A model generated the notes under the pieces. It saw only the letters and a list, made by a program, of their open reading frames with translations, was not told where the DNA came from and did not search any database. Below are positions 1-7,379 of a stretch of DNA of 64,000 nucleotides, in pieces (position 1 is the first letter of the stretch; each line of letters opens with the position of its first letter). The translations under genes and the position numbers were made by a program. This DNA is from Acidobacteriota bacterium (lineage in GTDB: Bacteria; Acidobacteriota; Terriglobia; Bryobacterales; Bryobacteraceae), in contig JACQZR010000039.1 of the NCBI GenBank assembly GCA_016213775.1, forward strand, positions 28,791 through 92,790, in the 5' to 3' direction.

Positions 1-220
1 GGATGACGGCGGCGTGCTTGTCGGCGGCGAGTTCCACACCGAGCACAGCACCGCCTGTGGCCTGCCACTTGCCCTTGGCCACTTTCCAGCCCTCGGCGAG
101 TGTGGTGCCGGAGAAATCATCCTCGTAGAGGAGCTTTCCGCGCTGCGCCGGAGTGATCTCGGCAGCAGTCAGGAGTGCAAGGGCCGCATAGCCGGCGGCG
201 GCAGAATAGCGCAGTTTCAT
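1..220 (-). CDS. Secreted protein, N-terminal fragment
   Basis: Only the first 73 codons are in the window; the gene runs off the left edge. The reverse strand reads an ATG at 220 followed by MKLRYSAAAGYAALALL, a clear signal peptide. The mature part begins GKLLYEDDFSG and continues with an EGWKVAKGKWQ stretch. A DDFSG..L..GW..  beginning is typical of secreted concanavalin-A-like or DUF1080-like proteins of Acidobacteria and Planctomycetes, which bind or cleave glycans, but too little is visible to assign a family. The start is chosen because a -10-like TATAAG lies exactly 6 bases upstream. The gene follows the ArsR-methyltransferase on the same strand, 40 bases downstream of its stop, so it could be co-transcribed or have its own promoter. 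Confidence 0.7.
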   Translation of the reverse strand, partial: MKLRYSAAAGYAALALLTAAEITPAQRGKLLYEDDFSGTTLAEGWKVAKGKWQATGGAVLGVELAADKHAAVI

Positions 221-226
221 GACCTA

Positions 227-232
227 CTTATA
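227..232 (-). promoter_or_regulatory. Candidate -10 box (TATAAG), leaderless start
   Basis: TATAAG on the minus strand ends 6 bases before the ATG at 220. A weak TAGG Shine-Dalgarno-like element overlaps the gap, so both leaderless and leadered initiation are possible. No good -35 is seen. Confidence 0.35.
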
Positions 233-234
233 TA

Positions 235-273
235 TCACAGCGTCTTCTCAAAGCGTTTTCTCAAAGCGTCTTC
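235..273 (-). repeat. Three tandem 13-bp repeats across a stop codon
   Basis: Read on the minus strand, GAAGACGCTTTGA (273-261), GAAAACGCTTTGA (260-248) and GAAGACGCTGTGA (247-235) follow each other without gaps. The first copy carries the last codons and TGA stop of the ArsR-methyltransferase gene; the other two lie in the short gap before the next gene. This looks like a small tandem duplication of the gene end. Confidence 0.8.
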
Positions 274-1187
274 TCGCCGATGGCGAGGATGGTTTCAAAA
301 TGCGGCGCTTCGTCCTCCTTGTGGACGGGAAACACTTCCACTCCGCGGAAGCCGCTCTTGCGCAGGAAGGTGTCGAGCTCCACTTCCGCGAAGCCGAGCC
401 AGAGGTCGGCATAGAGTTCGCGAGCCTCCTCAAAGTTGTGACGCTTGAGGTCCAATATCACGATGCGGCCGCCGGGTTTGAGGATGCGGCGTGCCGCGTC
501 GATGGCGCGCTGCGGATGCTGCGCGTGATGCAGCGACTGACTGAAGAATGCCAGATCGATGGACTCCTTCGCGATCGGCGGGTCTTCGAGATCGCCGATA
601 CGGAATTCGACGTTTCTCAATCCGTTGCGCTGCGCGAGGTCGGCGGCGAAGGTCACCATCTTCTCGGAGTTGTCGATAGCGATCACCTTCTTTGCGCGGC
701 GTGCCAGGAGTTGAGTGAAGGTGCCCTCGCCGGCGCCGAGGTCGGCGATAGTCATGGGTGGCATGAGCGCGAGTAGCATTTCGGCCAGCCCCTTCCAGGA
801 ACGGCCGGGAACATATCGCTTGCCGAACTTGCCGGCCAGCTCATCGAAGTAGGCGCGGGTTTTGTCGGCGCGGTGTTTGAGGATCAGGTGGAGTGCACGT
901 TTGTCCAGTGACGCTTCGTCTAACTCTTTAGAGGCTGCTTTGAGGACAGAGAGCACTTCCTCCGGGAGAGCGGGGGCCAACCGGTACATGACGTTCTTTC
1001 CGCTGCGGCGGTCTTCTACGAGCTCAGCCTGTTTGAGTTGGGCGAGCTGCATCGAGATGCGGCTTTGGCCCATGCCAAATACTTCCTGCAATTCGGCTAC
1101 CGAAAGCTCTTCTTCCCCGAGCAGGAGGAGGAGGCGTATTCGGACGGGATCGGAGAGGGTGCGAAGCGATTTGAGTATTGACGGCAT
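261..1187 (-). CDS. ArsR-family regulator fused to SAM-dependent methyltransferase
   Basis: A 308-residue two-domain protein. Residues 1-90 are an ArsR winged helix (LSDPVRIRLLLLLG, then VAELQEVFGMGQSRISMQL as the recognition region and a VMYRL wing). Residues 130-305 are a class I methyltransferase with motif I IADLGAGEGTFTQLLA and an acidic IAIDNS strand. The metal-binding CxC of ArsR/SmtB sensors is absent, so SAM or SAH is the more likely ligand (inference). The gene is divergent from ahcY. ATG 1187 is chosen because it has an AAGG ribosome site 5-6 bases upstream and because the longer alternatives (1214, 1265) would put the start in or upstream of its own -10 box. ArsR proteins next to ahcY are known as SahR-type regulators of the methionine/SAM cycle; this one probably plays that role. 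Confidence 0.88.
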   Translation of the reverse strand: MPSILKSLRTLSDPVRIRLLLLLGEEELSVAELQEVFGMGQSRISMQLAQLKQAELVEDRRSGKNVMYRLAPALPEEVLSVLKAASKELDEASLDKRALHLILKHRADKTRAYFDELAGKFGKRYVPGRSWKGLAEMLLALMPPMTIADLGAGEGTFTQLLARRAKKVIAIDNSEKMVTFAADLAQRNGLRNVEFRIGDLEDPPIAKESIDLAFFSQSLHHAQHPQRAIDAARRILKPGGRIVILDLKRHNFEEARELYADLWLGFAEVELDTFLRKSGFRGVEVFPVHKEDEAPHFETILAIGEKTL

Positions 1188-1206
1188 GGGGGCCTTGATG
1201 TATGAT
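1178..1206 (+). promoter_or_regulatory. Sigma70-type promoter for ahcY
   Basis: TTGACG at 1178-1183, a 17-base spacer and TATGAT at 1201-1206. Transcription would start near 1213, giving a 40-base leader that contains the AAAGG ribosome site before ATG 1255. Confidence 0.65.
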
Positions 1207-1217
1207 ATCAACATATC
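1204..1217. promoter_or_regulatory. Putative operator GATAT-CAAC-ATATC
   Basis: A perfect 5-bp inverted repeat with a 4-base spacer, overlapping the -10 boxes of both divergent promoters. A further self-complementary TGATATCA lies at 1203-1210. Position and symmetry fit an ArsR-type operator that would repress ahcY and autoregulate. Confidence 0.5.
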
Positions 1218-1238
1218 GTGATTCGTAGATGTTTGCAA
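1210..1238 (-). promoter_or_regulatory. Divergent promoter for the ArsR-methyltransferase gene
   Basis: On the minus strand TTGCAA (1238-1233), a 17-base spacer and TATGTT (1215-1210). It would start transcription near 1203, leaving a 15-base leader before ATG 1187. It faces the ahcY promoter, and the two -10 boxes are only 3 bases apart. Confidence 0.55.
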
Positions 1239-1254
1239 TTGAAAGGTGATTTTG

Positions 1255-2682
1255 ATGAGTACCACTCTTCCAACACTTGCCGCGGATTACAAAGTCGCGG
1301 ATCTCTCCCTGGCCGATTGGGGACGCAAGGAAATCTCCATAGCCGAGCAGGAAATGCCCGGACTGATGTCCATTCGCCGGAAGTATGCCAAGGACAAGCC
1401 GTTGAAGGGCGTCCGCGTCACCGGTTCGCTGCACATGACGATTCAGACCGCGGTCCTGATTGAGACGCTGGTCGATCTCGGCGCTTCCGTGCGCTGGGCA
1501 AGCTGCAACATCTTCTCCACGCAGGATCACGCTGCCGCCGCGATTGCCGCCGCCGCCGTGCCGGTGTTTGCGTGGAAGGGCGAGACCCTGGAAGAGTATT
1601 GGGATTGCACGATGAAGGCGGTGGATCATGGCAGCGGGCAAGGTCCGGAACTGGTGGTGGACGACGGCGGCGACGTGACTCTTCTGATCCACAAAGGGTA
1701 CGAGCTGGAGAACGGTTCGGACTGGGTGAACACTCCTTCCGGCAGCCACGAAGAGAAGGTGATCAAGGATCTGCTGAAGAGCGTTCACGCGAAGAATCCG
1801 AAGTACTGGCACGGGATTGTCGCGGCTTGGCGCGGCGTTTCCGAAGAAACCACGACGGGCGTGCACCGCTTGTACAAGCTGCAGGAAGTGGGCCAACTGC
1901 TGGTTCCGGCGATCAATGTGAATGATTCCGTGACCAAGTCGAAGTTCGACAATCTCTATGGCTGCCGCGAATCGCTCTCCGATGGCATCAAGCGCGCCAC
2001 TGACGTGATGGTGGCCGGCAAGGTGGCCGTGGTGTGTGGCTATGGCGACGTGGGCAAGGGTTCCGCGCGCTCTCTGCGCGGGTTTGGCGCGCGGGTGATT
2101 GTGACCGAGATCGACCCGATCAACGCGCTTCAGGCGGCTATGGAAGGCTATGAAGTCACCACCATCGAAGAGACGCTTGGCCGCGGCGACATCTATGTGA
2201 CGTGCACCGGCAACCGCGACGTTATCACGCTCGAACATATGGTCCACATGAAGGATCAGGCGATTGTCTGCAACATCGGGCATTTCGACAACGAGATCCA
2301 GGTGGACAAGCTGAACGGGATGGCCGGAGTGAAGAAGACGACCATCAAGCCTCAGGTGGACATGTATACGTTCCCGGCCGGCAACAGCATCTTCATGCTG
2401 GCGGAGGGACGGCTGGTGAACCTCGGTTGCGCTACGGGACATCCGAGCTTTGTGATGTCGAACAGCTTTGCCAACCAGACTCTGGCGCAGCTTGATCTGT
2501 GGAAGAACAAGGACGCTTACGAGAAGAAGGTCTATACACTGCCGAAGGAACTGGACGAAGAGGTGGCCCGGCTGCATCTGGAGAAGATCGGGGTGAAGCT
2601 TACAACGCTTACCAGGGAACAGGCCGATTACATTGGTGTGAAGGTGGAAGGTCCGTACAAGGCGGATCACTACCGGTACTAG
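1255..2682 (+). CDS. ahcY: Adenosylhomocysteinase
   Basis: Hydrolyses S-adenosylhomocysteine to adenosine and homocysteine in the cytosol, removing the product inhibitor of methyltransferases and feeding the methionine cycle. The 475 residues show the substrate-domain segment [14 protein letters not shown], the NAD-binding [17 protein letters not shown] loop, TGNRDVI, the GHFDNEI segment and the conserved C-terminus KADHYRY that reaches into the neighbouring subunit. It carries the roughly 40-residue insertion (around [12 protein letters not shown]) of the long form of the family. ATG 1255 is preceded by AAAGGTG at a 6-7 base distance, so the in-frame GTG at 1246 is not needed. It is expressed from a strong-looking promoter opposite the ArsR-methyltransferase gene. 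Confidence 0.98.
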   Translation: MSTTLPTLAADYKVADLSLADWGRKEISIAEQEMPGLMSIRRKYAKDKPLKGVRVTGSLHMTIQTAVLIETLVDLGASVRWASCNIFSTQDHAAAAIAAAAVPVFAWKGETLEEYWDCTMKAVDHGSGQGPELVVDDGGDVTLLIHKGYELENGSDWVNTPSGSHEEKVIKDLLKSVHAKNPKYWHGIVAAWRGVSEETTTGVHRLYKLQEVGQLLVPAINVNDSVTKSKFDNLYGCRESLSDGIKRATDVMVAGKVAVVCGYGDVGKGSARSLRGFGARVIVTEIDPINALQAAMEGYEVTTIEETLGRGDIYVTCTGNRDVITLEHMVHMKDQAIVCNIGHFDNEIQVDKLNGMAGVKKTTIKPQVDMYTFPAGNSIFMLAEGRLVNLGCATGHPSFVMSNSFANQTLAQLDLWKNKDAYEKKVYTLPKELDEEVARLHLEKIGVKLTTLTREQADYIGVKVEGPYKADHYRY

Positions 2683-2708
2683 CGATCACCTGTCGCCATC
2701 AGCTTGCA

Positions 2709-2732
2709 GCTCCGGATTTCCGTGTCCGGAGC
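2709..2732 (+). terminator. Hairpin after ahcY
   Basis: GCTCCGGA (2709-2716) pairs perfectly with TCCGGAGC (2725-2732) around an 8-base loop, 26 bases after the ahcY stop. No T-tract follows, so it may be a weak terminator or only an mRNA-stabilising stem. Confidence 0.4.
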
Positions 2733-2745
2733 GGAAAGCTCTGGT

Positions 2746-2754
2746 TGGTATAAT
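2746..2754 (+). promoter_or_regulatory. Extended -10 promoter for the GT2 gene
   Basis: TGG-TATAAT is a perfect extended -10 element ending 6 bases before TTG 2761, the best start of the next gene. There is no recognisable -35. Transcription would begin at or next to the start codon. Confidence 0.55.
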
Positions 2755-2760
2755 TCTCGA

Positions 2761-3486
2761 TTGCACTCCCTGTCCATCATCATCCCTGCTTACAACGAAG
2801 AGACGCGATTGCGGCCGACTTTGGACCGCATTTCGGAGTACGTCAACTCGCGGCGGTGGAGATTCCTGGAGATTGTGGTTGTTGACGATGGGTCGCGCGA
2901 CGCGACGGCCGAAGTGGTGCGCGAGTATTCGCGGCGTTGGCCGGCGATACGGCTGGTATCGAATCCTGGAAATCGCGGCAAGGGTTACGCCGTTCGCAAT
3001 GGGATGATGGCGGCGCAGGGCGAATGGCGGCTGATCACGGATTCCGATCTTTCCGCTCCCATCGAGGAGTTTGAGAAGTTGATTGAGGCCGCTCTGAATC
3101 ACAAGGCGGTGGTGGCGATCGGGTCGCGCGCGGTGGACCGGTCTCTGGTGTCCGTGCATCAGCCGATCGGACGCGAGCTTTCGGGGCGCGTATTCAACGT
3201 GGTGATGCGCTTGGCCACCGGGTTGCCGTTTCTGGATACGCAGTGCGGATTCAAACTGTTTCATCGGGACGCGGCGGCGATCATTTTTCCGCGGCAGCAG
3301 TTGGACGGCTTTGGCTTTGATGTGGAGGACCTGTTCATTGCCAAGAGCCACGGGTTGAAGGCGGTGGAAGTGCCGGTGCGCTGGGCGAACGTCGAGGGCA
3401 CGAGGGTGAGCATGATGAGCGGGATTCGGGCGTTTGCGGATCTGGTGGTGATCCGGCGGAATCAGATTGCGGGCAAGTACCGTTAA
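2761..3486 (+). CDS. Family 2 glycosyltransferase, dolichyl/polyprenyl-phosphate glucosyltransferase type
   Basis: A soluble 241-residue GT-A enzyme. SLSIIIPAYNEETRL begins the nucleotide-binding fold; VVVDDGSRDAT, GNRGKGYAVRNGM and the DSD metal-binding motif (ITDSDLSAPIEEF) follow, then TQCGFKLF and GFGFDVEDLFIA. This set matches ALG5/DPG-synthase-like enzymes that load a sugar onto a polyprenyl phosphate at the inner membrane. No membrane segment is present. The start is uncertain: TTG 2761 places the conserved strand at the N-terminus as in relatives, and the upstream in-frame codons overlap a perfect TATAAT. Its TAA overlaps the stop of the convergent amidase gene in a shared TTAA. Confidence 0.85.
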   Translation: MHSLSIIIPAYNEETRLRPTLDRISEYVNSRRWRFLEIVVVDDGSRDATAEVVREYSRRWPAIRLVSNPGNRGKGYAVRNGMMAAQGEWRLITDSDLSAPIEEFEKLIEAALNHKAVVAIGSRAVDRSLVSVHQPIGRELSGRVFNVVMRLATGLPFLDTQCGFKLFHRDAAAIIFPRQQLDGFGFDVEDLFIAKSHGLKAVEVPVRWANVEGTRVSMMSGIRAFADLVVIRRNQIAGKYR

Positions 3487-5147
3487 GTGAGCGGCGGTCG
3501 CCTGAGGTGCCACTCCGTGGCCTGTTGGTAGGCGAGGGCGACACGCAGCGGAGTGCCTTCTTCGGCGAGTCTTCCGGTGAAGATGATGCCTCGTGGCACA
3601 CCTTCGACAAAGCCGCAAGGGACCACCACCTGCGGGTGTCCAGTGAGGTTCGTGATCGTCAACAGGCTGCCCCCTCCGTGGGGGGACACAAGCACGTCCC
3701 ACTTTGAGAAGAACGCATCCATTTGGCGTTGGAGCAGGGTGCGGGCGCGCTGTGCACGGATGTATTCAACAGCCGGAATGAGGCGCGAGGTGCGGAAGGA
3801 ATTGGGCCACGCTCCGGGGCCTTGATCCTTGAGCTGATCGACGCCGCCGTCCCGGGTGAGGTCGTCGAATGCGGCAGCACCTTCCGCACTCAGGATGAGC
3901 ATCAGGGGACCGGTGTCGACGTTGGGGAGCTCGACCGGAGTGAGTTTCGCGCCGGCTTTACGGAGGTCCGCGATGGCCTGGTCGTACAGCTTCCTTTCCT
4001 CTTCGCGGCGCGTATTGGCAAACTCTTTTTCGACGATGCCGATCCGGAGGCCGGCGAGTTTCTGGCGCGGGTTCCAACCGAAGGGGGCGTTGAGAACCGT
4101 GGCGTCTTTGCCGTCCGGTCCGTGGATGGCTTTCAATACAACCGCACAATCTTCCACGCCGCGGCAGATGGGACCCACTTTGTCCATGGTCCAACTGAGG
4201 GCCATTGCTCCAAAACGGCTGACGCGTCCATAGGTGGGGCGGAGGCCAACGGCTCCGCAGCGCGTTGCGGGCGAGATGATGGAGCCGAGAGTTTCCGTGC
4301 CGATGGAGAAGCCTACGCATCCGGCGGCGGTGGCGGAAGCGGAGCCGGCCGAGGAACCGCTCGAGGTCATCTCGGGATTCCAGGGTGTCTTGGTCATGCC
4401 GCCGAACCAGAGTCCGCCCATCGCGAGCGCACCCATGGAGAGCTTGGCGAGAAGAACTGCGCCGGCGGATTCCAGCCGTTGCACGACGGTGGCGTCGAAG
4501 TCGAAGACCTGTTGTTGAAACGGCTCCGCTCCCCAGGTGGTGGGGATGCCTTTGGTGGCGAACAGATCCTTGATGCCATAAGGCACGCCATGGAGCGGAC
4601 CGCGATACTTGCCGCGGCGGAGTTCGGTGTCTGCGCGCTTGGCCTGCTCGAGGGCGAGATCCTCAGTGAGAGCGATGACAAAATTCAATTTCGGGCTGAA
4701 TTGTTTTAAACGCTCCAGGTACATTTTGGTGAGGTCGATGGACCTGACGCGTTTGGCGCGGAGGAGCGGGGCGAGGTCAGTGACTCGCCAGAAGGCGAGG
4801 TCTTCGATGTTCTTCCAGTCCTTGCGGGCCTTGAGCCGGGAGGGTTGGAATTTCGCGGTTTTAGGCCAGGAATGGCCGGGGAGCAATGGCGAGAAGGTGA
4901 CGGCGGGTTCGGTGTCGAGAGGGATTGGGTATTTACGCAGACCGTCGATCGAGTTGGAACGGTTGATGCGGGGGAGCATCAGGGCCAACTGATCGTCGGT
5001 GAATTCGAGCTTCATCACCTTGAGGGCCGCGATGAGCATCTCTTTGGTGATGGCGCCGGAGGGTGGCGGCGTTTCCTGTTGCTGTGCTTCTGTTGCCGGC
5101 GCGGCGGCGAGCACCGCCAGGAGTTGAAACCATTCGCGGCGTTGCAT
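3483..5147 (-). CDS. Exported amidase (amidase-signature family)
   Basis: A 554-residue amidase-signature hydrolase with the Lys-cisSer-Ser triad visible as GIKDL, the SGSSAGSASA loop and SIGTETLGSI. The C-terminal VVVPCGF segment is also typical. It cleaves carboxamides, peptide amides or similar; the substrate is unknown. The N-terminus MQRREWFQLLAVLAAAPA has a twin-arginine-like RREWF followed by a hydrophobic core, so export by Tat is likely. ATG 5147 lies one base after the stop of the preceding ATP-grasp gene; the alternative ATG 5162 would sit inside that gene. It is the last gene of a four-gene operon with the YbdK-type ligase, M29 peptidase and ATP-grasp protein. GatA is unlikely because of the export signal and absence of gatBC. 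Confidence 0.9.
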   Translation of the reverse strand: MQRREWFQLLAVLAAAPATEAQQQETPPPSGAITKEMLIAALKVMKLEFTDDQLALMLPRINRSNSIDGLRKYPIPLDTEPAVTFSPLLPGHSWPKTAKFQPSRLKARKDWKNIEDLAFWRVTDLAPLLRAKRVRSIDLTKMYLERLKQFSPKLNFVIALTEDLALEQAKRADTELRRGKYRGPLHGVPYGIKDLFATKGIPTTWGAEPFQQQVFDFDATVVQRLESAGAVLLAKLSMGALAMGGLWFGGMTKTPWNPEMTSSGSSAGSASATAAGCVGFSIGTETLGSIISPATRCGAVGLRPTYGRVSRFGAMALSWTMDKVGPICRGVEDCAVVLKAIHGPDGKDATVLNAPFGWNPRQKLAGLRIGIVEKEFANTRREEERKLYDQAIADLRKAGAKLTPVELPNVDTGPLMLILSAEGAAAFDDLTRDGGVDQLKDQGPGAWPNSFRTSRLIPAVEYIRAQRARTLLQRQMDAFFSKWDVLVSPHGGGSLLTITNLTGHPQVVVPCGFVEGVPRGIIFTGRLAEEGTPLRVALAYQQATEWHLRRPPLT

Positions 5148-5148
5148 A

Positions 5149-6345
5149 CTAGGCTGCCCCATCGAGCGGATAGAGTCCGGCAGATCCGCCTACCCATTCC
5201 ATGTTCTTGTTGTGATCGACGCCCATCATCTTTCCTCTCCCCATTCGGATGATCGTCAACACCGGGATCATCTTATCGAGCCAGATGTACATTACACGGA
5301 CCTCGGCCTTGGTAGCGCCGTGCGGGGTCTCGACGACGGGCTCGAAATCCATTCGCTGTTGGAGAATGTAGTCGCGCCGTCGCTCATGCGTGATGGCGTC
5401 GACCTGTTGTCGCGTGGGGCCGACGATCACGCCAAGGCCGGCGAAGCTGAACAGTGGTTTCAGTACGTAATTCTCCAGGTCCGCGGGCAGTTCCGGCACG
5501 TCGCTAAGGAACATGGTTTGCGGCACGGTGTAGTGCCGGAGGTAAGGAATCGAAAACTTGCTGAGGCGGAAGAACCAGTTGGGATGGCCGGCCCATTCGA
5601 CGTTCAGGTCGTCGCAGAAGCGGAACGGTGTTTCGATGTTCAGGCGAGCAAGCTCGTCGGCGATCACGCGGTTGTAGATGCGAAGGATGGGGATGTGGCG
5701 GCCTTCGTGTTCGTAGAAGAGGCGGTTGCCTTGTTTGCGAACCTTGGTGACGCAGATGTAGGGGATGCCGATGAACCGTTGGGTTGCCTTGAAGTCGGGC
5801 AGGGTCTTCTGATTCTCGGGATCGATTTCGAGGAGGACGACGTTTTCGGGATCGTGGCCGTTGAGAATCGCTCGCGAGAGCAGTTGGTGGTAGGACGATT
5901 CGGTGTGGCCGCCGAGGTAATGTCCAACGCCCTCCAATTTGTAGGTGTCGATGTATTGCTGGGAGAGGATGCGCTGCGACGCGTAGAGGGAAGGGAAGCC
6001 CTGAATCTCCACGAGGCGCGGTTCCAGGCGGCCCGTCTCCGTGCAGACCAGGCCGAAATCCGCGCACACGAACATCGGGTGCGGCGCCTCGTAGGGCGTG
6101 TCATATTCGGGCGGGATGATGGCGCGCGAATCGGCGAGGTATTGCGGGTTGGCCAGCAACTCGGTGACGAGAGCTTCCCCCGCTTCCGACATTTCGTGCA
6201 GGATTCGTTTCGGGAAGAAACAGGGCGTTTCGGCCTGCCGGTACTTCACATGGCAGCCTGCCTTGCGATCCACCTCAGCAAGCAGTGACTGGTAGAGCGC
6301 AGGCGTGAAGCTGCGATTGAACCTTTCGCGTAGCGAAGCGATCAT
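5149..6345 (-). CDS. ATP-grasp-like protein of unknown substrate
   Basis: 398 residues, no signal peptide. The C-terminal half looks like an ATP-grasp nucleotide site: YVLKPLFSFAGLGVIVGP resembles the Lys-Pro/glycine-rich lid, YILQQRMDFEPVVETPHG resembles the adenine-contact region, and AEVRVMYIWLDKMIPVL the following metal-site strand. The N-terminal half contains LVEIQGFPSLYASQ, ILRIYNRVIADEL and a WAGHPNWFFRLSKF segment, which are not generic ATP-grasp motifs, so the fold may be permuted or specialised. The start is 2 bases after the stop of the M29 peptidase gene and the stop abuts the amidase gene, so all are translated together. Likely role: ATP-dependent amide or ester bond formation in a pathway shared with the YbdK-type ligase. 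Substrate not predictable. Confidence 0.65.
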   Translation of the reverse strand: MIASLRERFNRSFTPALYQSLLAEVDRKAGCHVKYRQAETPCFFPKRILHEMSEAGEALVTELLANPQYLADSRAIIPPEYDTPYEAPHPMFVCADFGLVCTETGRLEPRLVEIQGFPSLYASQRILSQQYIDTYKLEGVGHYLGGHTESSYHQLLSRAILNGHDPENVVLLEIDPENQKTLPDFKATQRFIGIPYICVTKVRKQGNRLFYEHEGRHIPILRIYNRVIADELARLNIETPFRFCDDLNVEWAGHPNWFFRLSKFSIPYLRHYTVPQTMFLSDVPELPADLENYVLKPLFSFAGLGVIVGPTRQQVDAITHERRRDYILQQRMDFEPVVETPHGATKAEVRVMYIWLDKMIPVLTIIRMGRGKMMGVDHNKNMEWVGGSAGLYPLDGAA

Positions 6346-6347
6346 GA

Positions 6348-7370
6348 CTAATTCAGTGTAAACTTGCCGTTCTTCATGATCTGGCGGTCGTCGGCCCAGA
6401 TGTCGAAGTTACGTCCGACGACATCAATGTGCGTGGAGGAGTGCCACTTGGCTCCGGTGTGTTCGCCGTAAGGATTGCCAAAGGCGATGTGGACACCGGG
6501 GATCTTCTCGTCCTGGAGAATATTGCCGATCACGTCGCGGAGGGCGATGTTGGTGCCGATCGCAAATTCGCCGACACGGTCACTGTTCTCGTCGGTGTGG
6601 GTGTACTTCCAGAATGCCTCGCGAAGGTCTTTGTTGCGCGAATGTGCCTCGACGAGCCGGTTTTCCTCAATCTCAATGGTGAGTGGGCAGTCGCGCAGAT
6701 CGCCGAAGCGTGCGCAGAGCCAGTCTCCGACGACACCGTCGATGACGAAACGGCCGTTGACCTCTTCCGGCGTGGTGAAGACTTCGCCACCAGGGAGGTT
6801 GCCCCACTTGTTTGGCGTGATGATGCCGCTGGTTTTGAGCCACTGGTATTCGCGGGAGATCTTGGCGGTGATGTCGGTGCCGGCCTTGGTCTGCGCATGA
6901 ATGTAATTGGCCTTCATGGCGATTTCGCGAACCTGAATGCTGATGGCATCCACCTCGTTGTAGTCGGCGCGCATGCCGTTGAGCATGATTTCCTTGGAGA
7001 TGTTGACCATGTGCGCATGACGGATCTTGCGGCGGTTGACAACTTCCGTCATCTGCATGCGTGTCTTCAACTCGTTCTTCTGCGCGTGAACGGCGTAGAT
7101 GGATGCGGTGCTGGAGTCGAGGTCGGTGAGGATTTCGGCGGGCATTTCCACCAGAGGGCGCGGAGCAAGTCTTTCCAGGAGAAACGATTGGTGGTTGGCG
7201 CCAACGGAATCGAGTTCGCTGGCTAGTGCAGCCGCGATTTCGCGCGAAGCCTCGTCGGTGATAAGGGTGACCTTCTCGCCGGGTTGGATACGCAGGCAGA
7301 CACGAACGGCGTTGCTTGCGCCGGGCGTCAGTTCGGGGTCAAAAGGGGTGTTGCGGAGAATCTCGTTCAT
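6348..7370 (-). CDS. M29-like aminopeptidase (aminopeptidase T family, COG2309)
   Basis: 340 residues, cytosolic. The C-terminal half contains the M29-type metal-site landmarks: GEFAIGTN, HIAFGNPYGE and a WHSSTHIDVV segment carrying the conserved His-x-Asp. The N-terminal CLRIQPGEKVTLITD strand is typical of the family's Rossmann-like domain. Members are dimetal aminopeptidases of broad specificity, though many COG2309 proteins in gene clusters have no known substrate. It starts 9 bases after the YbdK-type ligase stop and ends 2 bases before the ATP-grasp gene. In this context it may trim or recycle the amide product of the ligases rather than act as a housekeeping peptidase (inference). Confidence 0.85.
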   Translation of the reverse strand: MNEILRNTPFDPELTPGASNAVRVCLRIQPGEKVTLITDEASREIAAALASELDSVGANHQSFLLERLAPRPLVEMPAEILTDLDSSTASIYAVHAQKNELKTRMQMTEVVNRRKIRHAHMVNISKEIMLNGMRADYNEVDAISIQVREIAMKANYIHAQTKAGTDITAKISREYQWLKTSGIITPNKWGNLPGGEVFTTPEEVNGRFVIDGVVGDWLCARFGDLRDCPLTIEIEENRLVEAHSRNKDLREAFWKYTHTDENSDRVGEFAIGTNIALRDVIGNILQDEKIPGVHIAFGNPYGEHTGAKWHSSTHIDVVGRNFDIWADDRQIMKNGKFTLN

Positions 7371-7379
7371 GTGGTGATG

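Noticed and set aside
1191..1265. Longer N-terminus for the ArsR-methyltransferase (starts at 1214 or 1265)
   Set aside because: Those starts lie in or upstream of its own -10 box and have no ribosome site; 1187 has both promoter and AAGG in place.
1024..2670. 548-codon open frame opposite ahcY
   Set aside because: Antisense shadow of a conserved gene; His- and Arg-rich composition and no family signature.
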